Source: DASQEH01 sp038239485
GTDB lineage: Bacteria; Actinomycetota; Actinomycetes; Propionibacteriales; Nocardioidaceae
NCBI GenBank assembly: GCA_038239485.1
Contig: JBBSET010000040.1
Location: forward strand, 1-37,147
Length of the DNA: 37,147 bases
Reading direction: 5' to 3'
Shown in pieces: positions 8,796-16,550 of this stretch; the stretch's first letter is position 1; every line of letters starts with the position of its first letter. The notes beneath the pieces are model-generated. The model had not been told where the DNA came from, made no database searches, and saw only the letters and a list, made by a program, of their open reading frames with translations. Position numbers and translations under genes: made by a program.

Positions 8796-9821
8796 ATGAG
8801 CGCATCGGCGGGGTCCCTTCCCCGGTTCGTCATCCAGCGGGTGCTCCTGGTCATCCCGATGATCTGGATCTTGATCACTTTGGTGTTCATCGTGCTGCGG
8901 GTGGCACCCGGCGACCCGATCTCAGCCGCTCTGGGAGGCAAGCTCAACGCGGCTGCCCTGGCCCGGGCTCGCCATCAGTTCGGTCTCGACAAGCCGCTGA
9001 TCTCCCAGTACGGCGACTACCTCTGGTCGGTGCTGCACCTGGACTTCGGCCGGAGCTTCACCGACAACCAGTCGATCCTGTCGGTGGTGCGGGACAACGG
9101 CGGCGCGACGCTGTCGCTCACGTTCGCCGCGTTCATCGTCGCACTGGCCATCGGAATCCCGCTCGGTCTCATCGCCGGCCGGATGCGCGACTCCGCGGCC
9201 GATGTGGTGATCAGGCTGTTCGCCATCGTCACCTACGCCGCCCCGATCTTCTTCGTCGGTCTCCTGATCCAGATTCACGTGGCGCCGATCCTCGGGCTGC
9301 CGACCAGCGGAGACGCCTCCCCCGAGACCCTGTTCATCGTCCCCGAGCGGACGCACATCCTGCTGCTCGATGCACTGCTGAGCGGGGACTGGTTGTCGAT
9401 CGAGGACGTGCTCAAGCATCTGGTGCTCCCCGCCTTCACGCTGGGGATCGCGATCTGTGGGGTCTTCGTGCGGCTCGTCAGGGTCAACATGCTGCTGACG
9501 ATGCAGAGTGACTACGTCGAGGCGGCCCAGGCCCGGGGAATCTCGCAGGGCAAGGTGACGCGCAACCACGCGTTCCGCAACGCGCTGGTACCCGTCATCA
9601 CCATCATCGGGCTCCAGATCGCCCTGCTGCTGGGAGGTGCCATCTTGACCGAGACCACCTTCAACTGGCCGGGGATCGGCCAGAAGCTGTTCAAGTACAT
9701 CGCCGGACGCGACTACGGCGCCGTACAGGGCTTGGTCACGATCTTCGCCCTCGTGGTCATCTTCGCGAGCCTCGTCGTCGACATCGTCAACGCCCTCATC
9801 GACCCCCGAGTGAGGTACTGA
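8796..9821 (+). CDS. ABC transporter permease, DppB/OppB type
   Basis: A 341-residue inner-membrane permease of the oligopeptide/dipeptide importer family. There is a first membrane helix near residues 12-35 (VIQRVLLVIPMIWILITLVF), a large extracytoplasmic segment, then a cluster of helices in the second half. The cytoplasmic EAA loop that docks the ATPases is clear (DYVEAAQARGISQGKVTRNH). The C-terminus VNALIDPRVRY is typical of DppB. Its stop overlaps the next start (TGATG), implying translational coupling to the DppC-type subunit. Confidence 0.92.
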   Translation: MSASAGSLPRFVIQRVLLVIPMIWILITLVFIVLRVAPGDPISAALGGKLNAAALARARHQFGLDKPLISQYGDYLWSVLHLDFGRSFTDNQSILSVVRDNGGATLSLTFAAFIVALAIGIPLGLIAGRMRDSAADVVIRLFAIVTYAAPIFFVGLLIQIHVAPILGLPTSGDASPETLFIVPERTHILLLDALLSGDWLSIEDVLKHLVLPAFTLGIAICGVFVRLVRVNMLLTMQSDYVEAAQARGISQGKVTRNHAFRNALVPVITIIGLQIALLLGGAILTETTFNWPGIGQKLFKYIAGRDYGAVQGLVTIFALVVIFASLVVDIVNALIDPRVRY

Positions 9822-10804
9822 TGCGTCGGATAGCAGCAATGTTCGCCGCCCCGTTCTCGAAGACCCAGGGTGTGGCGCGCTGGATGCTGGTGGTCGGCGC
9901 GGCGATCACCAGCGTGTTCCTGATCCTGGCATTATTCGCCCCGTGGATCGCGCCGTACGGGTTCGCCCAGTTCTCGTCCGGCGGAAGGCAGTTCCCGAAG
10001 CTGGGGCATCCGAGCTCTGCCCACTGGTTCGGGACCACGGACCTTCAGACCGACGTCCTGTCCCGCGTGATCTGGGGCGCGCGCACCGCGGTCGAGGTCG
10101 TTGGCCTCGCCGTGATCTTCTCGCTCGTCCTCGGCTTGCTCCTCGGGATCGTCTCGGGCTACTTCGGCGGGTGGCTCGACCGGGTTCTCGTCTTGGTGAT
10201 GGACGCCATCTTCTCGTTCCCCTCGCTACTGCTCGCGATCGTGTGCGCGTTCCTGTTCACGAACATCATCGGCAACGGGATCTTGTTCCTCACCAGCGGC
10301 GTGGTGGCCGCCGCGCTGTCGCTGACGGCCATCTACATCCCGCAGTACTTCCGTGTGGTTCGCAACACGACGATCAGCGCAAAGGAGGCGACGTACGTCG
10401 AGGCGGCCCGTGGTCTGGGTGCCACTGACGCGGTGATCATGCGCCGGTACCTGTTGGGGAACGTCATCCAGAGCGTGCCGGTGCTCGGAACACTCAATGC
10501 CGCCGACGCGATCGGGACCTTGGCAGCGCTCGGGTTCCTGGGTCTCGGCATTCAGCCGACCCAGGCGGCCGAGTGGGGCTTCGACCTGCAGCGCGCCCTC
10601 GACGACGCCGGACTCGGAATCTGGTGGACGTCGCTCTATCCGGGCGTAGCCATCGTGCTGCTGATCACGGGGCTGACCCTGGTCGGGGAGGGGCTGAACG
10701 AGACGATCAATCCGCTGCTCCGCAAGCAGCGACTCGTGCCGGTCGACATGACGCGACGCGACGCCGGCGGGCCGGACGACGATCATCAGGCGGTGGTGTC
10801 ATGA
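9821..10804 (+). CDS. ABC transporter permease, DppC/OppC type
   Basis: A 327-residue partner permease. An N-terminal membrane helix (about 23-45) is followed by a periplasmic part containing the family-typical HPSSAHWFGTTDLQTDVLSR, then a five-helix transport domain with the EAA loop TYVEAARGLGATDAVIMRRY. It forms the membrane channel with the preceding DppB-type subunit. Its last codons overlap the start of the first ATPase gene (ATGA at 10801-10804), so the operon is tightly coupled. Confidence 0.92.
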   Translation: MRRIAAMFAAPFSKTQGVARWMLVVGAAITSVFLILALFAPWIAPYGFAQFSSGGRQFPKLGHPSSAHWFGTTDLQTDVLSRVIWGARTAVEVVGLAVIFSLVLGLLLGIVSGYFGGWLDRVLVLVMDAIFSFPSLLLAIVCAFLFTNIIGNGILFLTSGVVAAALSLTAIYIPQYFRVVRNTTISAKEATYVEAARGLGATDAVIMRRYLLGNVIQSVPVLGTLNAADAIGTLAALGFLGLGIQPTQAAEWGFDLQRALDDAGLGIWWTSLYPGVAIVLLITGLTLVGEGLNETINPLLRKQRLVPVDMTRRDAGGPDDDHQAVVS

Positions 10805-11862
10805 CGTGGGTCGAGCAGCTGCCCGCAATGCCATTCTCGACCGGGCCGGTGGTGGACGTGCGCGACCTGCGGGTCTGGTACGGCACACCGCGTGGCGCGA
10901 TACGGGCCGTCGACGGGGTCAGCTTCTCACTGAACGGCGGCGAGACACTGGGTCTCGTGGGCGAGTCCGGCTGCGGCAAGTCGACGCTCGGCCGCGGCCT
11001 GATGGGGTTGCTCCCGGAGGGGGCAAAGCGTGACGGCCAGGTGCTGTTCAAGGGCGACGACATCCTGCAGATGAGCGTCCACGAGTCCCGAGCGATGCGG
11101 GGCACCGATCTCGGGATGATCTTCCAGGAGCCACTGACCAGGCTCAACCCGCTGATGCGGATCTCGAAGCACTTCGAGGAGACGATCAAGCAGCACGAGC
11201 CCTCGCTCAGCAAGGCGGCGACTCGCGAGCGGGCGATCGAGGTCCTCAACCTGATGGGGATACCGCCTACCCGGTACCGGTCGTACCCTCACGAGTTCTC
11301 GGGCGGGATGCGGCAGCGCCTGATGATCGCGCTCACGCTCGTCCTGCGGCCCGCCTTCGTGGTCGCCGACGAGCCATCCACGGCGCTCGACGTGCTCGTC
11401 GAGGCTCAGATCATCAAGATCCTCAACGACCTGCGCACGAACTTCAACACCTCGTTGCTGCTCATCACCCATAACCTCGGCATCGTCGCCGAGGCGTGCG
11501 ACCGGGTCGCTGTCATGTATGCCGGGCGGATCGTCGAGCAGGGTGATGTCCGGGAGGTCTTCGGCAACCCGCAGCACCCCTACACCCGCGAGCTGCTCCG
11601 CTCGACGATCAGTCTCAGCACCACCGGCCTGAACTTCATCCCCGGTTCGCCGCCCGACCTGATCGACCCTCCGCCGGGATGCCGTTTCCATCCACGCTGC
11701 CCCGACGCCATGACGGTGTGCAAGGACAAGGACCCCGTCCAAACCGTCATGGCTGCCGGGACCATCGTCGAGTGTTGGCTGCACGGCCCGAAGCAGGACA
11801 TCCCCGCCGGCGGGGAGACCCGCCTTCCGCGAAAGGAGATCGGTGTTGCCGACGAAGCCTGA
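10801..11862 (+). CDS. Oligopeptide ABC transporter ATP-binding protein, DppD/OppD type
   Basis: A 353-residue nucleotide-binding subunit. It has Walker A GESGCGKST (54-62), signature EFSGGMRQR, Walker B VVADEPSTALD and switch His in LLITHNLG. The C-terminal oligopeptide-transporter tail carries the Cys-containing GCRFHPRCPDAM region; in this family that region can bind an Fe-S cluster. ATG 10801 is chosen over the longer upstream frame because it overlaps the dppC-type stop as ATGA. It pairs with the next ATPase to power import. Confidence 0.92.
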   Translation: MTWVEQLPAMPFSTGPVVDVRDLRVWYGTPRGAIRAVDGVSFSLNGGETLGLVGESGCGKSTLGRGLMGLLPEGAKRDGQVLFKGDDILQMSVHESRAMRGTDLGMIFQEPLTRLNPLMRISKHFEETIKQHEPSLSKAATRERAIEVLNLMGIPPTRYRSYPHEFSGGMRQRLMIALTLVLRPAFVVADEPSTALDVLVEAQIIKILNDLRTNFNTSLLLITHNLGIVAEACDRVAVMYAGRIVEQGDVREVFGNPQHPYTRELLRSTISLSTTGLNFIPGSPPDLIDPPPGCRFHPRCPDAMTVCKDKDPVQTVMAAGTIVECWLHGPKQDIPAGGETRLPRKEIGVADEA

Positions 11863-13129
11863 CGGGTCCGCGTCGGCCGACCCAATTCTCGATATCCGCG
11901 ACCTGTCCGTCCGCTTCTCGCTGGGCGGCAGCACCCTCGCTCGCCTGCTGGGTCGCGACACCGGCGTGGTGAAGGCAGTCGACGGCGTCAATCTCACGCT
12001 CGTCAAAGGGGAGGTCGTCGGGCTCGTCGGGGAAAGCGGGAGCGGCAAGTCGACGCTGGGTCGAGCGCTGCTCGGGCTGGTCCCTGCCGCCGACGGCTCC
12101 ATCGTGTTCGACGGAGACGACATCGCCGCCTACTCGAAACGCCAACTACGCGATCATCGTCGGCACGCGCAGATGATCTTCCAGGACCCGAACGCAGCGC
12201 TCAACCCCGCGATGACCGTCGAGCAGGGGGTCGGGGACGCCCTCCGGATCCACGGCATCAGCTCGGCCACCGAGCGTCGCGAACGGGTGGTCGATGCGCT
12301 CGAACGGGTCGGGTTGTCGCCGGTCGACCTGTTCCTGCCCAAGTACCCACGCGACCTGTCAGGCGGGCAGAAGCAGCGTGTGGTGATCGCGCGGGCCATC
12401 ATCATGGGTCCACGGCTGCTGGTGGCGGACGAGCCCATCTCGATGCTCGACATGAGTGTGCGGGCGAAGATCCTGCAGCTGATGCTCGACCTCAAGTCAC
12501 AGCTCGACCTCACCTACGTCTACATCACGCACGACTTGGCCAGTGCGAAGTTCTTCTGCGACAGGATCGCGATCATGTATCTCGGGAGGGTCGTCGAGAT
12601 CGGGGATACCGAGAGCATCTTCGCCGATCCCAAGCATCCGTATACGAAGGCTCTGCTGGCCGCCATCCCCGATCCGGACCCGAGCCGCAAGCTGCCGCGC
12701 GACCTCCTCAAAGGCGAGATCCCGGACGCGGCGAGACCGCCGCACGGATGCGCGTTCCACCCGAGGTGTCCGGCGGCGTTCGACCGGTGCGGCTGGGAGG
12801 GACGCGACCTGGTCGCCGCGCTTGAGAACCACTGGCTCAAAGCCGCCGCGGCCACGTACGACATCGAGCGGTCGAAGATCGCGAACCTCGACGCGCTGGG
12901 CGCACAAGACGAGGGACCTGCGGTGCTTCGGCCGTCCGGCCGGGGGAGCGTCGCCGACCTCGAACGCCTCCTCGACGACGTGAGGGCAGACCCCGAGAAC
13001 GAGAACTTCTCGAGCGGCGTCAGTGGGGTGAGCAGAGACCACGGCGCTGTGACCGTGGAGTTCACCGAAGGCAGCGAACCACGGCTGCGACCCAGCGGTG
13101 GCGTCCAGGTCGCCTGCCATCTCTACTGA
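11843..13129 (+). CDS. Oligopeptide ABC transporter ATP-binding protein, DppF/OppF type, with long C-terminal extension
   Basis: A 428-residue ATPase. GTG 11843 is preceded by AAAGGAG and overlaps the end of the previous ATPase gene by 20 bases. Walker A GESGSGKST, signature DLSGGQKQR, Walker B LVADEPISMLD and switch THDLASAK are all intact. The oligopeptide-transporter tail (HGCAFHPRCPAAF) would normally end soon after, but about 100 more residues follow. These include the acidic stretch LERLLDDVRADPENENF and a final CHLY. The extension has no domain I recognise. This is the last gene of the importer operon and is convergent with the RecB-like nuclease. Confidence 0.9.
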   Translation: MLPTKPDGSASADPILDIRDLSVRFSLGGSTLARLLGRDTGVVKAVDGVNLTLVKGEVVGLVGESGSGKSTLGRALLGLVPAADGSIVFDGDDIAAYSKRQLRDHRRHAQMIFQDPNAALNPAMTVEQGVGDALRIHGISSATERRERVVDALERVGLSPVDLFLPKYPRDLSGGQKQRVVIARAIIMGPRLLVADEPISMLDMSVRAKILQLMLDLKSQLDLTYVYITHDLASAKFFCDRIAIMYLGRVVEIGDTESIFADPKHPYTKALLAAIPDPDPSRKLPRDLLKGEIPDAARPPHGCAFHPRCPAAFDRCGWEGRDLVAALENHWLKAAAATYDIERSKIANLDALGAQDEGPAVLRPSGRGSVADLERLLDDVRADPENENFSSGVSGVSRDHGAVTVEFTEGSEPRLRPSGGVQVACHLY

Positions 13130-13198
13130 CACCACGCTCGTCGAACCACCTCGCCTCGCGACGGTGACCTGGTTCGGTCCGATCACGGGCTCCCACGA

Positions 13199-13214
13199 CA
13201 GCGCTGCGGCGCTG
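13199..13214. terminator. Possible bidirectional terminator between convergent genes
   Basis: CAGCGC and GCGCTG form a 6-bp stem with a TGCG tetraloop in the 87-base gap between the importer operon and the convergent nuclease gene. There is no T-run, so it is only a weak candidate. Confidence 0.3.
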
Positions 13215-13216
13215 GT

Positions 13217-14212
13217 TCACGAGACCGCGGGGAGCACCTGTGCGCCGGGCGCTGCTGCCAACGCCAGCGCCCCCCGAGGTGGCTCCCGATCGTGTTCGGA
13301 TCCCGACTCAGGTCGGGGCAGCGGCGGCGGGGTGCCGCCCCAGGCCGGGCAGATGGCCTGGTGGTCGCACCAACCGCACAGCGCCGACTTGTTCGGCCGC
13401 CACTCCCCGGTCTCGTGAGCGCGTCGGATCGCTGCCCACAGCGCCTCGACCTTGCGCTCGGTCGCCAGCAGGTCGCGTTCATCGGGCTCGTAGCGGAGTA
13501 CCTCGGCGTTGCCCAGGTAGACCAGCTGCAGCATCCGGGGGATGACGCCGCGGGTGCGCCACACCACCAACGCGTAGAACTTCATCTGGAACAGCGCCTT
13601 CGCCTCGAACTGGACCGACGGCGAACGGCCGGTCTTGTAGTCCACGATGCGAAGCTCGCCGGTCGGCGCGACGTCGACGCGGTCGATGTATCCGTGCAAC
13701 ACCAGACCCGAGCCGAGCCTGGTCGCCACATGGACCTCGCGCTCGGCTGGCTCGAGACATCGAGGGTCCTCCAGGCCGAAGTAGCGGCCCAGCAGGTCAC
13801 GGCACTGGTCCAGCCAGGTCGCCAGGTCGGGCGCATCCTCGCCGAACATCTCGGCGAGCTCGGGCTCGCGCTCGACGAGCTCCTCCCACGCGGGGCCGAG
13901 CAGCAGGTTCGCCTTGGCATGGGTGCGCTCACGGGCGGGCTCGTCGAAGAGGTGCTCGAGCACCTTGTGCACGACTGAGCCCCGGACGGCGTCGATGCTG
14001 GGAGCCTCCGGGATCCGGTCGATGACCCGGAACCGGTACAGCAGCGGACACGACATGAAGTCTGCGGCCCGGCTCGGCGACAGCGAGTTGGTGCGGGTGA
14101 GCCCGACCAGGGCATCGGGGCGGGACGCCTCGCTCTCCTGCCCGGACGCCGCCGGGGCAGGCTGCGACACGTCCGCCAGAGCCGGAATGAGAGGGCTCGA
14201 TTCACTGGTCAT
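13217..14212 (-). CDS. RecB-family PD-(D/E)XK exonuclease with an Fe-S cluster motif (Rv2119-like)
   Basis: A 331-residue Cas4/AddB-like nuclease. The catalytic set is visible: His82 (VVHKVLEH), Asp177 (GYIDRVD), Asp191-x-Lys193 (IVDYKTG) and the QxxxY motif Gln209-Tyr213. Four cysteines in the typical one-plus-three arrangement (Cys55; Cys279, Cys282, Cys288) should hold a 4Fe-4S cluster that staples the termini. The gene is the counterpart of Rv2119 near the mycobacterial proteasome locus. It likely degrades DNA ends in repair; its partner and polarity are unknown. It is divergent from the site-2 protease gene. A RecA-NDp-like promoter ends 7 bases before its ATG, suggesting a leaderless, damage-inducible transcript. 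Confidence 0.88.
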   Translation of the reverse strand: MTSESSPLIPALADVSQPAPAASGQESEASRPDALVGLTRTNSLSPSRAADFMSCPLLYRFRVIDRIPEAPSIDAVRGSVVHKVLEHLFDEPARERTHAKANLLLGPAWEELVEREPELAEMFGEDAPDLATWLDQCRDLLGRYFGLEDPRCLEPAEREVHVATRLGSGLVLHGYIDRVDVAPTGELRIVDYKTGRSPSVQFEAKALFQMKFYALVVWRTRGVIPRMLQLVYLGNAEVLRYEPDERDLLATERKVEALWAAIRRAHETGEWRPNKSALCGWCDHQAICPAWGGTPPPLPRPESGSEHDREPPRGALALAAAPGAQVLPAVS

Positions 14213-14219
14213 GGTCGCC

Positions 14220-14242
14220 AGGCTAGGACAGCGCGCCGACAG
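14220..14242 (-). promoter_or_regulatory. Candidate PafBC-dependent (RecA-NDp type) promoter of the RecB-like nuclease
   Basis: Read on the minus strand: CTGTCGGCG (14242-14234), 8 bases, TAGCCT (14225-14220), 7 bases, ATG (14212). The mycobacterial RecA-NDp consensus, as I recall it, is TTGTCRGTG-N8-TANNNT. This site matches 7 of 9 upstream positions, the exact spacer and the full -10 pattern. The gap to ATG fits a leaderless transcript. Confidence 0.5.
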
Positions 14243-14302
14243 TATCGACCAGGCTCGGCGGCGCCGATCGGCTGATCACGCGGCTGCGCGGCCGCCACCG
14301 GC

Positions 14303-14308
14303 TAGCGT
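14303..14308 (+). promoter_or_regulatory. Putative -10 box of a leaderless promoter for the site-2 protease
   Basis: TAGCGT is followed by 6 bases and GTG 14315. No ribosome-binding site is visible upstream of this GTG, which supports leaderless initiation. Confidence 0.5.
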
Positions 14309-14314
14309 TGACGC

Positions 14315-15454
14315 GTGAGCCAGTCGACCAGCCAGCCCAACCAGCGTCGCCGGACACCCGGCACGCACCTGTTGGGCACGGTCGCGGGCATCGACATCAC
14401 CGTCTCGAACTCCTGGTTCCTGATCGTCGGGTTCTTCGCGATCATCCTCAAGGACCGGGTCGACGGTGCCGCTCCCGGCCTGGGGAACTGGGCCTACCTG
14501 GCCGGTGCCACCTTCGCGGTGCTCTTCTACGCCTCCGTGCTGCTGCACGAGATCGCCCACGCCCTGGCGGCGGTTGCCTTCGAGATGCCGGTTCGGTCGA
14601 TAAACCTGCACTTCATGGGAGGCGCGACCGACATCGAGGGCGAGGCCGAGACGCCCTGGCGCGAGTTCACGATCGCGGTCGTCGGACCGCTCACCTCCCT
14701 CGTCGTGGGAGGAGTGTGCTGGGTCGCGTTCAAGCAGACGCACCACGGCCTCATCTTCCTCACGCTCGGCGGCCTCGCCTGGGCGAACATCGTGGTGGGC
14801 GTCCTCAACCTGGTTCCTGGCCTGCCCCTCGACGGCGGGCGGGTGCTGCAGGCGGTCGTCTGGGCGGTCAGCCGGCAACGGTCCACGGGTGTCGTGGTCG
14901 CGGCCTGGGGTGGCCGGGTCGCAGCCGTGGCGGCGACGGGATACCCGTTCGCCCTGGTGGCGTTCGGCGGCTCTCCCGACATCTTCGACTACCTCTTCGC
15001 AGTGCTTGTGGGCTCCTTCCTCTGGGGTGGCGCGTCACAGGCGCTGGGGATGGCGAAGATGCGTCAGCGGCTGCCCGGCCTGCAGGCTCGCCGGCTGGCC
15101 CGGCCTGCCATCGGGGTGCCGGCCGACCTGCCGCTCTCGGAGGCCATCCGGCGTGCCCAGGAGGCGCGGGCCGGATCGGTCGTCGTGGTGTCCAGTGACG
15201 GTCGGCCGTCGGGCATCGTCAACGAGGCGGCCGTGGTGTCCACTCCGAGCGACCGGCGGCCTTGGCTGCCGATCGGCGACCTGGCCCGGCGCATCGAGTC
15301 AGGCCTTGTGCTCCCGGCGGATCTGGGCGGTGAGCCGCTGCTCCTCGCGATGAGCCGGACCCCGGCCACCGAGTACGTCCTGCTCGAGCCGGACGGCACC
15401 GTCTTCGGGGTGCTGGTGACGAAGGACGTCGAGGCCGCGGTCCAACCCGAATGA
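14315..15454 (+). CDS. Site-2 protease family (M50) intramembrane metalloprotease with CBS region
   Basis: A 379-residue polytopic membrane protease. The zinc motif HEIAH (His78, Glu79, His82) lies in an early membrane helix, and the third ligand Asp173 is in NLVPGLPLDGGR, the standard S2P pair. Membrane segments occupy about residues 30-245. The cytoplasmic C-terminal third (about 265-379) resembles a CBS-type regulatory domain (VVVVSSDGRPSGIVNEAAV, VFGVLVTKDVEAA), as in SpoIVFB-like enzymes. Such proteases release membrane-held regulators or clear membrane proteins; no anti-sigma substrate is encoded nearby. It starts with GTG just downstream of a TAGCGT box. TrmI follows 54 bases later. 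Confidence 0.9.
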   Translation: MSQSTSQPNQRRRTPGTHLLGTVAGIDITVSNSWFLIVGFFAIILKDRVDGAAPGLGNWAYLAGATFAVLFYASVLLHEIAHALAAVAFEMPVRSINLHFMGGATDIEGEAETPWREFTIAVVGPLTSLVVGGVCWVAFKQTHHGLIFLTLGGLAWANIVVGVLNLVPGLPLDGGRVLQAVVWAVSRQRSTGVVVAAWGGRVAAVAATGYPFALVAFGGSPDIFDYLFAVLVGSFLWGGASQALGMAKMRQRLPGLQARRLARPAIGVPADLPLSEAIRRAQEARAGSVVVVSSDGRPSGIVNEAAVVSTPSDRRPWLPIGDLARRIESGLVLPADLGGEPLLLAMSRTPATEYVLLEPDGTVFGVLVTKDVEAAVQPE

Positions 15455-15508
15455 CGCCACCCGCTCCCGCGCGGCCCGGGGGCAGCGCGGGGACGACGGT
15501 GGGTGCCC

Positions 15509-16465
15509 ATGTCCGGCGATGAGCGGCCAACCCACGAGGGGGTCGCCGACGCGCCGATGTCGGGTGTGCGGCGAGGCCCGCTGCGTGCCGGCGAGCGGGT
15601 CCGCCTCACCGACCCCAAGGGGCGCAAGCGCAGCGTCGTGCTGGAGGCAGGCAAAACGTTCTTCACCCACAAGGGCGCGATCGAGCACGACTTCCTGATC
15701 GGTGGGCCGGACGGCAATGTCGTCACCTCGTCGGGAGGCGTCGAGTACCTGGTGCTGCGGCCGCTGCTCGCCGACTTCGTCGTCTCGATGCCGCGCGGGG
15801 CCGCGGTCGTCTACCCCAAGGACGCTGCGCAGATCGTCACCATGGCCGACATCTTCCCCGGCGCACGGGTGGTCGAGGCGGGAGCGGGCTCCGGCGCCCT
15901 GACCTGCAGCCTGCTGCGCGCGGTGGGGGAGTCGGGCACCGTGACGTCGTACGAGCGCCGGGAGGAGTTCGCCGACATCGCCCGTGCCAATGTGACGGCG
16001 TTCTTCGACGGTCCGCACCCGGCCTGGCGCCTCACCGTCGGCGACCTCGCCACCGACCTGGCCGAGCGCGATCTCGACCGGGTGGTCCTCGACATGCTGG
16101 CGCCGTGGGAGTGTGTGGACCCTGTCGCCGACGCACTCACACCGGGCGGCCTCGTCTGCGCCTATGTCGCCACCACGCCACAGCTGAGCCGCTTCGTCGA
16201 GACGGTCCGGCTCCACGGCGGATTCACCGACCCCGCCGCCTGGGAGACGATGGTGCGCGGTTGGCACGTGGAGGGCCTCGCGGTGCGGCCCGAGCATCGG
16301 ATGAACGGCCATACCGGCTTCCTCGTCACGGCCCGTCGGCTCGGTCCAGGAGTCGTCGCGCCGCGGCCCAGCCGACGCCCGGCGCCCGGCGCGTACGGAC
16401 CCGACTACACCGGTCCGCGAGGAGCGGATGTCGTCTCCGGCGCCGAGGCAGCGAATTCAGACTGA
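15509..16465 (+). CDS. trmI: tRNA (adenine-58-N1)-methyltransferase TrmI
   Basis: A 318-residue S-adenosylmethionine-dependent enzyme that methylates N1 of A58 in the T-loop of tRNA. A small N-terminal beta domain (about 20-95) with LTDPKGRKRSVVLEAG precedes the Rossmann methyltransferase fold. The SAM loop EAGAGSGALT starts at residue 123, and the catalytic-region strand VVLDMLAPWE is near residue 194. In M. tuberculosis the orthologue Rv2118c occupies the same neighbourhood, just upstream of mpa. ATG 15509 is preferred, with GGTGGG five bases upstream; GTG 15503 is two codons earlier and cannot be excluded. The C-terminal tail is Pro/Arg-rich. Confidence 0.92.
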   Translation: MSGDERPTHEGVADAPMSGVRRGPLRAGERVRLTDPKGRKRSVVLEAGKTFFTHKGAIEHDFLIGGPDGNVVTSSGGVEYLVLRPLLADFVVSMPRGAAVVYPKDAAQIVTMADIFPGARVVEAGAGSGALTCSLLRAVGESGTVTSYERREEFADIARANVTAFFDGPHPAWRLTVGDLATDLAERDLDRVVLDMLAPWECVDPVADALTPGGLVCAYVATTPQLSRFVETVRLHGGFTDPAAWETMVRGWHVEGLAVRPEHRMNGHTGFLVTARRLGPGVVAPRPSRRPAPGAYGPDYTGPRGADVVSGAEAANSD

Positions 16466-16510
16466 TATCGACACGTAACCTGAGGAGGACGACAACGCGG
16501 TCAGCCCAGG

Positions 16511-16542
16511 TATGGTCGAGGCAGGTAGTCCTCCAGTGGAGG
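16511..16542 (+). promoter_or_regulatory. Putative mpa promoter and Shine-Dalgarno-masking hairpin
   Basis: TATGGT (16511-16516) resembles a -10 box and would give a leader of about 28 bases. Within it CCTCC (16530-16534), AGT, GGAGG (16538-16542) form a 5-bp hairpin. Its 3' arm is the ribosome-binding site for GTG 16551, 8 bases away. Transcription and translation signals are both inferred. Confidence 0.4.
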
Positions 16543-16550
16543 TGGTTGTC

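Noticed and set aside
16512..16514. ATG 16512 as the mpa start
   Set aside because: It lies inside a probable -10 box and adds 13 residues unlike the family. GTG 16551 has a well-placed GGAGG.
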